Shown one piece after another: positions 1 through 5,284 of a stretch of 5,284 nt of DNA. Position 1 is the first letter of the stretch, and each line of letters begins with the position of its first letter. This DNA comes from Firmicutes bacterium UBA7709. Its GTDB lineage: Bacteria > Bacillota_A > Clostridia > Peptostreptococcales > Anaerovoracaceae. The DNA lies in NCBI GenBank assembly GCA_002482405.1, contig DLFX01000014.1:924-6207 (forward strand). The letters are read 5' to 3'. Under the pieces are notes generated by a model. The model did no database searches. It saw nothing but the letters and a program-made list of their open reading frames with translations, and was not told where the DNA came from. The translations under genes and the position numbers were made by a program.

Positions 1-138
1 TCTCTTGCCGGACCCGGACTCTCCAACGATGGCCAGGATCTCGCCTTCTTCGATATGAAAGCTGACGTCGTCCACGGCTCTGATCACGCCGCGTTTCAGC
101 TTGAATTCTGTTTTTAGATTTTTTACTTCCAGCAACAT
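1..138 (-). CDS. dppD: Peptide ABC transporter ATP-binding protein, N-terminal fragment (DppD/OppD type)
   Basis: This is the first 46 codons of a nucleotide-binding subunit that would hydrolyse ATP on the cytoplasmic face to drive peptide import; the rest lies beyond the left edge. The visible protein begins [12 protein letters not shown], continues through an AVDDVSF segment (the usual strand before Walker A in this family) and ends in the Walker A loop GESGSGK at residues 39-45. The ATG at 138 was chosen because it fits the family N-terminus and follows dppC after 13 bases, with a modest GGGCGGTGA ribosome binding site directly after the dppC stop. The last codon in the window (bases 1-3) reads Arg, where Walker A normally has Ser or Thr; see the findings. 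Gene order (receptor, permease, permease, ATPase) supports the DppD/OppD assignment over other ABC ATPases. The family is seen; the exact substrate is inferred. Confidence 0.88.
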   Translation of the reverse strand, partial: MLLEVKNLKTEFKLKRGVIRAVDDVSFHIEEGEILAIVGESGSGKR

Positions 139-151
139 ATTTTCACCGCCC

Positions 152-1075
152 TTACTTTATTCTGGATTTCGGATCCAGCGCGTCCCGAAGCCCGTCGCCA
201 AGCAGATTGAAGGCCAAAACTGTCAGAGTAATGGCAGCGCCGGGAAAAATCAGCGTATAAGGGGCAGTAAAAATGAAGCCTCTCGCTCTGCCCAGCATAT
301 CGCCCCATTCGGCGAAAGGAGGCTGTACTCCGAGTCCTAAAAAGCCGAGAGCGGCAGTGTCCAGCACTGCTGTGGAAATTCCAAGGGTAGCCCTGACGAC
401 GATCAAAGAGATGACGTTGGGCAGAATATGCCGGAAAATGATCCGGCGGTGACGGTTGCCGATCACCTTCGCGGCCTGGATGAAGTCCTGTTCCTTGATG
501 GAAAGAAAACTGCCGCGAACGATACGGGCATACTCCGGAATGGACACCAGCCCGATAGCGATGACCGCTTTGTCGATCCCCTTTCCCAGGGCAGCCATAA
601 AGGCGATAGCCAGCAGGATGGACGGAATCGCAAGCATCATGTCCATCACTCTCATAATGACCGTGTCGAGCTTTCCGCCGAAATATCCGGCCAGGGACCC
701 AAGGACGACTCCTACCGAAAGGGAGATGGCGACTGCGGCCAGCCCCACGAACAGAGAGATTTTCGTACCGTCGAGAACCCTGCTGAAGATATCTCTGCCC
801 AGCTGGTCCGTCCCGAACCAGTGCTCAGCATTGGGATGGACGAAGCTTTGCGACATATCCGAGTAATTCGGGTCAAAGGGCAGGATCTGTTTTCCCATCA
901 GCTCGCTGATCCATACGGATAGCGCCAGGAGCGCCAGGAGGCTTATCACGACCAGGCCGATTACGGCGGCTCTGTTCTGCCTGAGGGTGTACCACATCTC
1001 TTTTATCTGTGATTCCGGCTTCTCTATATATTCAGCAGTTTCTGCCGAATTTGCGACCAAACTGATTTTTTTCAT
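152..1075 (-). CDS. dppC: Dipeptide/oligopeptide ABC transporter permease, DppC/OppC family
   Basis: A 307-residue inner-membrane permease subunit that pairs with DppB to form the translocation path. Residues 1-35 are a cytoplasmic leader, followed by a first membrane span at about 36-56 (the OppC N-terminal region), an extracytoplasmic stretch with the family signature [15 protein letters not shown] at 85-99, and five further spans near 107-130, 138-162, 167-180, 217-240 and 272-294. The EAA-type loop that docks on the ATPase is [10 protein letters not shown]...RHILPN at 197-220, and the conserved [12 protein letters not shown] follows at 247-258. Length is normal for the family. The ATG at 1075 is preferred to an in-frame ATG at 1126 because it has an AGAGGGGTG ribosome binding site just upstream, is followed by a typical leader, and lies 4 bases after the dppB stop; the upstream start would overlap dppB by 47 bases. 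Translational coupling to dppB is likely. Nickel and glutathione importers share this fold, so the substrate is inferred. Confidence 0.95.
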   Translation of the reverse strand: MKKISLVANSAETAEYIEKPESQIKEMWYTLRQNRAAVIGLVVISLLALLALSVWISELMGKQILPFDPNYSDMSQSFVHPNAEHWFGTDQLGRDIFSRVLDGTKISLFVGLAAVAISLSVGVVLGSLAGYFGGKLDTVIMRVMDMMLAIPSILLAIAFMAALGKGIDKAVIAIGLVSIPEYARIVRGSFLSIKEQDFIQAAKVIGNRHRRIIFRHILPNVISLIVVRATLGISTAVLDTAALGFLGLGVQPPFAEWGDMLGRARGFIFTAPYTLIFPGAAITLTVLAFNLLGDGLRDALDPKSRIK

Positions 1076-1079
1076 GCTG

Positions 1080-2096
1080 TCACCCCTCTTTTTGGGAATA
1101 TTTAATACGCGGATCGAGAAACACATAGATCACATCCACGAGGAGATTTACCATTACAAAGACTGTAGCGATCAGCAATACGACGGCCTGCACCACCGGA
1201 AAGTCTGATTTCAGAATACAGGCTACAGTATAAGATCCTATGCCCGGCCAGGAAAATACCGTTTCTGTGAGAACCGCGCCGCCCAGCAGAATGCCCAGCT
1301 GCAGCCCGACCACCGTAACGATGGGAATCAGGCCGTTTCGTAAAGCGTGTCTCCCGATCACTCTGCCCTCTGATATTCCCTTGGCTCTGGCGGTGCGGAT
1401 ATAATCCTGCTGCAGAGTTTCCAGCATGCTGGAACGGGTCATCCTTGCGATGATCGCCATGGAATACATTGCCAGGGTCGCCCCGGGCAGAATCAAGTGC
1501 CGCAAGGCGTCGATAAAGGCCTCCATATCGCCTGCGATCAGGCTGTCAATCAGGTAAAATCCGGTAACATGACCGGGCAGCAGCAAAGGATCGATTCTTC
1601 CGCTTGAAGGAAGCAGATGCAGGGTGCCGGAGAAAAAGATAATCAATAAAATACCAAGCCAGAAAACCGGCACGGAAACGCCGATCAAAGCTACCAGCAT
1701 ACCTGCGTTATCAAAGATGGTGTTTTTCTTTACCGCGGAAATTACGCCGATGAGGATTCCAAAAATTGAAGCCAGAATCACCGCAACCAGGGCAAGCTCA
1801 ATGGTGGCCGGGAAGCGGGCGAAAATTTCTTTGACCACGGGCGCTTTCGTATAGTACGAATTGCCCATATCTCCTGTCAGAGCGCCGGTTATAAAGTGCC
1901 AGTATTGCAGATAAACCGGCTCGTTCAGACCGTTGGCTTCCCTCCACGCCGCCGCCGACTCCTGGGTCGCGTGCTGTCCCAGGACAATAGGCGCCGGGTC
2001 CGGTGAAAAAACGCGCATGATCAGAAAAACTATGATGGAAACACCGATGAGTACGGGAATCAGCATCAGTATTCGTTTTACAATATAATTAAACAT
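1080..2096 (-). CDS. dppB: Dipeptide/oligopeptide ABC transporter permease, DppB/OppB family
   Basis: A 338-residue inner-membrane permease, the partner of DppC. The first span (about 9-30) follows the typical short start MFNYIVKRIL. Next comes an extracytoplasmic domain containing GLNEPVYLQYW (56-66) and GDMGNSYYTKAPV (75-87), then five spans near 98-121, 131-157, 200-218, 255-277 and 302-326. The ATPase-docking EAA loop is DYIRTARAKGISEGRVIGRH (231-250) with the usual ARAKG core, and the family motif ETVFSWPGIG lies at 278-287. The protein ends in a conserved-looking DPRIKY tail. Length is as expected. The start has a rather distant AAAGG site, so translation initiation may be weaker than for dppA. 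It sits 144 bases after the dppA stop, past an intrinsic terminator, and its own stop overlaps the dppC ribosome binding site. The family assignment is clear; the symbol rests on the dipeptide-type receptor next door. Confidence 0.95.
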   Translation of the reverse strand: MFNYIVKRILMLIPVLIGVSIIVFLIMRVFSPDPAPIVLGQHATQESAAAWREANGLNEPVYLQYWHFITGALTGDMGNSYYTKAPVVKEIFARFPATIELALVAVILASIFGILIGVISAVKKNTIFDNAGMLVALIGVSVPVFWLGILLIIFFSGTLHLLPSSGRIDPLLLPGHVTGFYLIDSLIAGDMEAFIDALRHLILPGATLAMYSMAIIARMTRSSMLETLQQDYIRTARAKGISEGRVIGRHALRNGLIPIVTVVGLQLGILLGGAVLTETVFSWPGIGSYTVACILKSDFPVVQAVVLLIATVFVMVNLLVDVIYVFLDPRIKYSQKEG

Positions 2097-2240
2097 CTGC
2101 AGCTACCTTTCAAATCGCCCGCCGCTGCGCGGGGGGCTGACGCCGTCGTTCAAAAACCGGGAACCCGCATAGCGCGGGTCCCGGCAATCGTATTTTGTCA
2201 TACTGAGAAAATTAAATTTCCAAATCGAAAGCTGACGTCA
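2097..2240 (-). other. dppA-dppB intergenic region
   Basis: A 144-base gap within the transporter operon. Going with transcription it holds an AT-rich stretch just after the dppA stop, an intrinsic terminator hairpin (listed separately), and a GC-rich leader before dppB in which CCCGC and GCGGG (2118-2133) can pair as a short hairpin lacking a U-run. An AAAGG ribosome binding site follows about 9-10 bases before the dppB ATG. I see no convincing separate promoter for dppB, so it is probably expressed by read-through. Confidence 0.6.
2152..2184 (-). terminator. Intrinsic terminator after dppA (inside the operon)
   Basis: Read on the minus strand, CCGGGACCCGC and GCGGGTTCCCGG (2157-2184) form an 11-pair GC-rich stem with one bulged base and a 5-base loop, followed immediately by TTTTT (2152-2156). 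It lies 56 bases past the dppA stop and before dppB. The structure is seen directly. Partial termination, giving more receptor than permease transcript, is an inference from how binding-protein importers are usually expressed. Confidence 0.82.
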
Positions 2241-3815
2241 TTATTCCGTTTTGGACATCAGTGCAAGGGGAACAACCCCGGTCACATGATATGAGAAATT
2301 CTGAACGTTGGGCCTGTATGCCGCGAGGGTTTCCGCATGGGAAATCGGCAGCCAGGGTGCGTCCGCGGCAGCGATCTTCTCAAGCTGGGTGTAAACCGCA
2401 TTGCGTTCGTCGCCGGCGGGAATGGTGAGGCCTTTTTTAATCAGGCTGTTGAATTCGTCATTTTTATAAAGGGCCACGTTCATGGTAGGATCCGGGTGAG
2501 CCAGCAGATACATAAAGTTGTCCGGGTCGCCGTTGTCTCCGATCCAGCCGTAGAAGCAGATATCATAGTTCCCTGCCGGTATCTTTTCCTTGTAAGTAGT
2601 CCAATCATAGGAATCGATGGTCGCCGTGACCCCTACCTTGGAAAGGTAGCCCTGTACCGCTTCAGCCAAAGCCTGTCCTGTTGCGGCGTTGTACGGTCTC
2701 GGGTTGGTGTAGGTCATGATCCTTACGGAAGTAATGCCAGCGGCTTTCAAAGTCTTTTCCGCCGCCGCGGGATCGTAAGTGACCTGGGAAATGCTCGGAT
2801 CATATCCGTTCATAAATGTAGGCAGAATGGAAGTAGCCGGTTCCGAATATCCCTGATAGAGGCTCTTAACCAGCTCAGGCACATTGATCGCCTGGGAAAT
2901 CGCCTTGCGGAGATTCACATCATTGAACGGCGCTTTGGATGTGTTATAGGCCATATAGTTGATATTCATGCCGCCCGCCTTGAAAATCTCGTTTCCCGCG
3001 CCTGTGATCTGGTCTACAACGGTAGCGTCGATTCCGTCGATCATATCGGCTTCGCCGTTGTTCAGCGCAACCACGCGGGCAGAGTTGTCTTTAATGAACT
3101 TGAAGATGACATTTTTGGCGAGAGCTTTGGTTCCCCAGTAATCGTCATTGCGCACCAGGACAATGTTTTCGTCCTTGGCCCAGCTTACAAATTTGTAAGG
3201 GCCGGTTCCGCAGGGCGCTTCGTTCACGTTGTTGTTATTGTCCTCCAACGCTTTCGGGCTCACCATCGGAGCCGCCATTACCATTGCCAGGTTGGCCAGG
3301 AACGCGGTGTTCGGCTCGTTCAGGTTGATCTTGACCGTATTCTCGTCGATCACTTCAACGTCTTTGACTGAACCGTAAACAAACGAACCGTATGCCATGT
3401 CTTCGGTAGCCTTGGGCGGGATCTGGCGGTCAATGTTATACTTCACTGCGTCTGCGTTGAAATCGGTGCCGTCGTGGAATTTAACACCTTCCTGAAGATA
3501 GAACGTATAGGACAGTCCGTCAGGGCTTACATCCCAGCTCTTGGCAAGGGAAGGCTCCACTTTTGTGGAATCAAGTGCATACTTTAAAAGTCCCTCATAG
3601 ATGTTGAAGATGACTTTGCCGGATTCGGCGTCGTCCACCAGCGCCGGGTCAAGCCCTCTGGGCTCCGCGCCCTGCGCAAAGATCAGGGTGTCGTTGGCTT
3701 TTGACGCTTTTGAATCCTGATCGTCTCCCCCGTTGCCGCCGCCGCATCCGGTCAGTGAAGCAAGTACCATCACTGCCGCAAGAACGAGGGCAAGGGTTTT
3801 TTTCTTTTCTTTCAT
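2241..3815 (-). CDS. dppA: Extracellular dipeptide/oligopeptide-binding lipoprotein (SBP family 5)
   Basis: A 524-residue receptor lipoprotein that captures the substrate outside the membrane and delivers it to DppBC. Residues 1-23 are a type II signal peptide: a lysine-rich start, a hydrophobic core, and the lipobox LTGC with acylated Cys24. A Gly/Asp/Ser/Lys linker (25-41) follows. The family 5 signature is clear: AKSWDVSPDGLSYTF (91-105), GVKFHDGTDFNADAV (110-124), and the hinge-region CGTGPYKF (202-209) with the following DDYWG (224-228). The dipeptide-binder hallmarks NPRPYN (371-376) and GWIGDNGDPDNF (423-434) match the regions that in E. coli DppA contain the Arg and Asp which hold the peptide termini, so a dipeptide or short-peptide ligand is the best guess. 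Heme, nickel or glutathione receptors of the same family are less likely but not excluded. The start is fixed by a strong GGGAGGAG site 6 bases upstream and by the signal peptide. It is the first gene of the operon, with its own promoter and a terminator behind it. Confidence 0.96.
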   Translation of the reverse strand: MKEKKKTLALVLAAVMVLASLTGCGGGNGGDDQDSKASKANDTLIFAQGAEPRGLDPALVDDAESGKVIFNIYEGLLKYALDSTKVEPSLAKSWDVSPDGLSYTFYLQEGVKFHDGTDFNADAVKYNIDRQIPPKATEDMAYGSFVYGSVKDVEVIDENTVKINLNEPNTAFLANLAMVMAAPMVSPKALEDNNNNVNEAPCGTGPYKFVSWAKDENIVLVRNDDYWGTKALAKNVIFKFIKDNSARVVALNNGEADMIDGIDATVVDQITGAGNEIFKAGGMNINYMAYNTSKAPFNDVNLRKAISQAINVPELVKSLYQGYSEPATSILPTFMNGYDPSISQVTYDPAAAEKTLKAAGITSVRIMTYTNPRPYNAATGQALAEAVQGYLSKVGVTATIDSYDWTTYKEKIPAGNYDICFYGWIGDNGDPDNFMYLLAHPDPTMNVALYKNDEFNSLIKKGLTIPAGDERNAVYTQLEKIAAADAPWLPISHAETLAAYRPNVQNFSYHVTGVVPLALMSKTE

Positions 3816-3849
3816 CTTTCTCCTCCCACAGATTTCATTGGAATTAACT

Positions 3850-3885
3850 GCTTTCTATAGTACCACGCTTGGTACCTCTCTGCAA
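3850..3885 (-). promoter_or_regulatory. Sigma-A (sigma-70) type promoter of dppA
   Basis: On the minus strand, TTGCAG (3885-3880) and TACTAT (3862-3857) are separated by exactly 17 bases, close to the consensus TTGACA/TATAAT. Transcription would start near 3850, giving a leader of about 35 bases with a strong ribosome binding site (GGGAGGAG at about 3822-3829). Position, spacing and context all support it, although no experiment is available. Confidence 0.72.
3860..3875. promoter_or_regulatory. Perfect inverted repeat in the dppA promoter, possible operator
   Basis: GTACCA-cgct-TGGTAC is a perfect 6-bp inverted repeat with a 4-base centre. It occupies the spacer and touches the -10 box of the predicted dppA promoter, a classic place for a repressor to block RNA polymerase. 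The symmetry is seen directly; the operator role is inferred and the regulator is unknown. No candidate regulator gene lies in the window. Confidence 0.45.
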
Positions 3886-3900
3886 TAATTTATTTTCAGA

Positions 3901-3946
3901 CGGGCCCCCGGGCGGGCCTCACCCGCCGCGCTCACGGCTTCCCCGG
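3901..3946. other. Very GC-rich hairpin patch upstream of the dppA promoter
   Basis: By hand count 40 of 46 bases are G or C, between AT-rich flanks. It contains GGCGGG-cctca-CCCGCC (3911-3927), a 6-bp stem with a 5-base loop, and the smaller CGGG-cc-CCCG (3901-3910). On the minus strand it lies after the small membrane protein gene and could slow or end its transcript, but no U-run follows, so I do not call it an intrinsic terminator. The rest of the 3816-3992 intergenic region holds the dppA promoter and ribosome binding site. Confidence 0.5.
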
Positions 3947-3992
3947 TTGCTTCATCCTCAACTAGCTGAACATAATTGCCCTGTCTGTGACA

Positions 3993-4409
3993 TCATTGAT
4001 TCTTCACTCTCTGGGAAATCATATATGATACGAGCCAAACGCCGCAGATCACGGCGATAGCGAGGCTCGTATATCTAAAATCGTTAAAGAGCCAATCTAA
4101 CCCATAGAAAGGGATCAACACAAAGCTAAGGGGGATGGCCCAATCAAAATTAAAACTCTCAAAGGAAACAGCAAAAAATATCAGCAGGCCGGATATGAAT
4201 GCGATCACGCTTATTATAGCCACATATTTCAATGCGTTTTTATTCTTGTTTAACGGCAGAAAAGCGAACCAGAATAATATGACGCCGGCGGTTACAAGAA
4301 AGTTTGCAGCCGTCGCCGGAGAGCCAAAGATCATCTTCTCAGTGTGGAAGAAAAAGCTTATTACAACGAAGCCAAGCAATATTAAATTTGCCGTCTTTCG
4401 AACTTCCAT
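3993..4409 (-). CDS. Small multi-spanning membrane protein of unknown function
   Basis: A 138-residue protein that I do not recognise. It is very hydrophobic, with spans near residues 7-22, 35-53, 61-82, 90-108 and 113-132, so four or five transmembrane helices. Short charged or polar loops separate them (HTEK at 22-25, NKNKN at 54-58) and it ends with a basic tail RVKNQ. No catalytic motif or conserved domain signature is visible. It is judged a real gene because of a strong AGGAGG ribosome binding site about 6 bases before the ATG, coherent membrane topology, and a fit between two regulatory regions. A sample of the gene (4141-4260) counts about 35% GC, lower than the transporter genes, which may simply reflect Phe/Ile/Asn-rich codons. 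I see no strong promoter between it and rplQ, so it may be transcribed by read-through of the rplQ terminator or from a weak promoter. The frame stays open for 45 codons after the stop (see findings). Confidence 0.78.
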   Translation of the reverse strand: MEVRKTANLILLGFVVISFFFHTEKMIFGSPATAANFLVTAGVILFWFAFLPLNKNKNALKYVAIISVIAFISGLLIFFAVSFESFNFDWAIPLSFVLIPFYGLDWLFNDFRYTSLAIAVICGVWLVSYMISQRVKNQ

Positions 4410-4456
4410 GATAGTCCTCCTCTCTACATTCCCATATGGCGATCCGCCCTCTAGTG

Positions 4457-4488
4457 AAAGAGGCTGCGCAATTTATTGCACAGCCTCT
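4457..4488 (-). terminator. Terminator hairpin at the end of the rpoA-rplQ operon
   Basis: AGAGGCTG and CAGCCTCT (4459-4466 and 4481-4488) pair perfectly, and after one mismatch GCAA/TTGC extends the stem around a TTTA loop, giving 12 pairs in all. On the minus strand the stem runs into a short TTTC rather than a long U-run. It lies 24 bases past the rplQ stop. The hairpin is clear, but the short U-tract suggests incomplete termination, which could let some transcription reach the downstream membrane protein gene. Confidence 0.68.
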
Positions 4489-4511
4489 CGGTCTATTATC
4501 TCATATTTTGC

Positions 4512-4853
4512 TTATACAAGCTCTAAGAATACCACTTCCGCGTTATCGCCCTGTCTGGGTCCCAACTTCAGAATTCTGGTATATCCGCCGTTTCTTTCGG
4601 CATATTTCGGAGCTATTTCATCGAACAGCTTTTTAACTACATCTTCGTCGTAAACGTAAGCGAGCACCTGTCTTTTTGCATGTAAATCGCCGCGCTTTGC
4701 CAATGTAATCATCTTCTCAGCTTCTCTTCTTGCTTCCTTTGCTCTGCAGTCAGTCGTGGTGATACGCCCTTCCCTGAAAAGGTCGGTGACGATGTTTCTG
4801 AGCATGGACTTTCTGTGAGCGGTTGGTCTGCCTAATTTTCTATAACCTGGCAT
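4512..4853 (-). CDS. rplQ: 50S ribosomal protein L17
   Basis: A 113-residue ribosomal protein of the large subunit that binds 23S rRNA near the peptide exit tunnel. The N-terminus [18 protein letters not shown] is the conserved L17 opening, followed by the family pattern [25 protein letters not shown] (residues 25-49, key residues G29, R30, T33 and the AKEAR core), and the end [24 protein letters not shown], in which Y91, R93 and the RQGDNA segment are typical. The length matches the short form common in Firmicutes. The start is supported by a strong AAAGGAGG site 7 bases upstream. It follows rpoA by 67 bases, the standard order at the end of the alpha operon, and is followed by a hairpin terminator. 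Nothing unusual is seen. Confidence 0.98.
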   Translation of the reverse strand: MPGYRKLGRPTAHRKSMLRNIVTDLFREGRITTTDCRAKEARREAEKMITLAKRGDLHAKRQVLAYVYDEDVVKKLFDEIAPKYAERNGGYTRILKLGPRQGDNAEVVFLELV

Positions 4854-4920
4854 CTATATTCCTCCTTTGCTAAGATTCGAGGCGCCTGATCCGGAATTTT
4901 GCAAATCCGTCCAGAGGCAA

Positions 4921-5284
4921 CTAGTCGTCGCTCGGCTTGAGGCCGAGGCCTAATTCTTCCAGTTTATGCTTTACTTCATCCAGAGATTTCTTACCAAGGT
5001 TTCTAACCTTCATCATATCATCTTCCGTTCTATGAGTAAGCTCTTCTACCGTATTGATTGATGCGCGCTTCAAACAGTTGAATGAACGCACGGACAGCTC
5101 CAACTCCTCGATGGTCATCTCCAGGGCCTTTTCCTTCTGGTCTTCTTCCTTCTCCACCATGATCTCCATGGATTCCATGCTGTCGGTAAGGTCGATGAAC
5201 AGCTTCAAATGCTCCTGCATGATCTTCGCACCGATGGATACGCCTTCTTCCGGCGTGATGCTGCCGTCGGTCCAGATTTCCAGA
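4921..5284 (-). CDS. rpoA: DNA-directed RNA polymerase alpha subunit, C-terminal part
   Basis: The last 120 codons of RNA polymerase alpha are present; the start lies beyond the right edge and the frame is open to that edge. The first visible residues, [20 protein letters not shown], belong to the end of the N-terminal assembly domain. An acidic, lysine-rich linker follows (around [14 protein letters not shown]). The C-terminal domain then begins at [16 protein letters not shown], whose VRS..NCLK core carries the Arg, Asn, Cys and Lys equivalents of the E. coli residues that contact UP-element DNA. The helix-hairpin-helix region [19 protein letters not shown] follows, with the GKKS contact residues. 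The protein ends LKPSDD, a normal Gram-positive tail. rplQ follows, as usual in the alpha operon. Identity is secure. Confidence 0.98.
   Translation of the reverse strand, partial: LEIWTDGSITPEEGVSIGAKIMQEHLKLFIDLTDSMESMEIMVEKEEDQKEKALEMTIEELELSVRSFNCLKRASINTVEELTHRTEDDMMKVRNLGKKSLDEVKHKLEELGLGLKPSDD

Noticed and set aside
428..922. Plus-strand open frames inside dppC
   Set aside because: They lie opposite the conserved permease core, and their translations are low-complexity, polar sequences without a recognisable fold.
1076..1126. Longer dppC start at the ATG ending at 1126
   Set aside because: It would add 17 residues lacking family similarity and overlap dppB by 47 bases; the ATG at 1075 has a good ribosome binding site.
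2199..2213. CodY-box-like sequence after the dppA stop (11 of 15 matches to AATTTTCWGAAAATT on the minus strand)
   Set aside because: CodY often controls peptide transporters in Firmicutes, but four mismatches in AT-rich DNA, and a position between a stop codon and a terminator, make it too weak to call. A similar partial match near 3891-3905 is worse.
2337..3371. A 344-codon open frame on the plus strand inside dppA
   Set aside because: It is antisense to a well-conserved receptor whose whole length is accounted for by family motifs. The translated product shows no domain and the start lacks a convincing ribosome binding site, so it is a shadow of dppA codon bias.
3855..3885. T-box-like string GCGTGGTACTA on the minus strand
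   Set aside because: It resembles the T-box core only partly, lies inside the promoter spacer and so is not in the transcript, and the dppA leader of about 35 bases is far too short for a T-box riboswitch.
3869..4060. Plus-strand 63-codon open frame over the intergenic region
   Set aside because: It covers the promoter, the GC-rich hairpins and the end of the membrane protein gene; there is no ribosome binding site and the composition is that of GC-rich non-coding DNA.
4135..4653. Plus-strand 172-codon open frame spanning the membrane protein gene, the terminator and rplQ
   Set aside because: It runs antisense through rplQ and a terminator hairpin and shows no motif.
4870..4905. Imperfect inverted repeat CGGAATTT/AAATCCG between rpoA and rplQ
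   Set aside because: It has a bulge and a 3-base loop with no U-run, too weak to be a terminator or a confident regulatory element.

Overview
The window looks like a stretch of chromosome from a Gram-positive anaerobe, most likely a member of the Clostridia. The reasons are the close Firmicute-type RpoA C-terminus and short 113-residue L17, strong AGGAGG-type ribosome binding sites, and a lipoprotein (lipobox) substrate-binding protein. GC content is mixed: hand counts give about 60% in parts of the transporter genes, about 42% in a sample of rplQ and about 35% in part of the small membrane protein gene. I cannot name the genus. All supported genes lie on the minus strand, so transcription runs from high to low coordinates.

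Reading with transcription: (1) 5284-4512 holds the end of the ribosomal-protein alpha operon, the C-terminal third of rpoA followed by rplQ, closed by a hairpin terminator at about 4457-4488. (2) 4409-3993 encodes a 138-residue multi-spanning membrane protein that I do not recognise. (3) 3992-3816 is intergenic. It has a very GC-rich hairpin patch (3901-3946), then a good sigma-A type promoter with a perfect 6-bp inverted repeat inside it, and a strong ribosome binding site. (4) 3815 to the left edge is a peptide/dipeptide ABC importer operon in the order dppA (lipoprotein receptor), dppB and dppC (the two permeases), and dppD (first ATPase, only 46 codons present). A second ATPase (dppF) would be expected beyond the edge.

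The transporter genes form one unit. The receptor captures short peptides outside the membrane, DppB and DppC form the channel, and the ATPases power import. An intrinsic terminator between dppA and dppB probably makes the receptor more abundant than the membrane parts, while dppB, dppC and dppD are packed with gaps of 4 and 13 bases.

I did not find a convincing undescribed system. The points most worth a second look are the Arg codon in the dppD Walker A position at the window edge, the palindrome in the dppA promoter, the unrecognised membrane protein, and a 45-codon in-frame open stretch after its stop codon.
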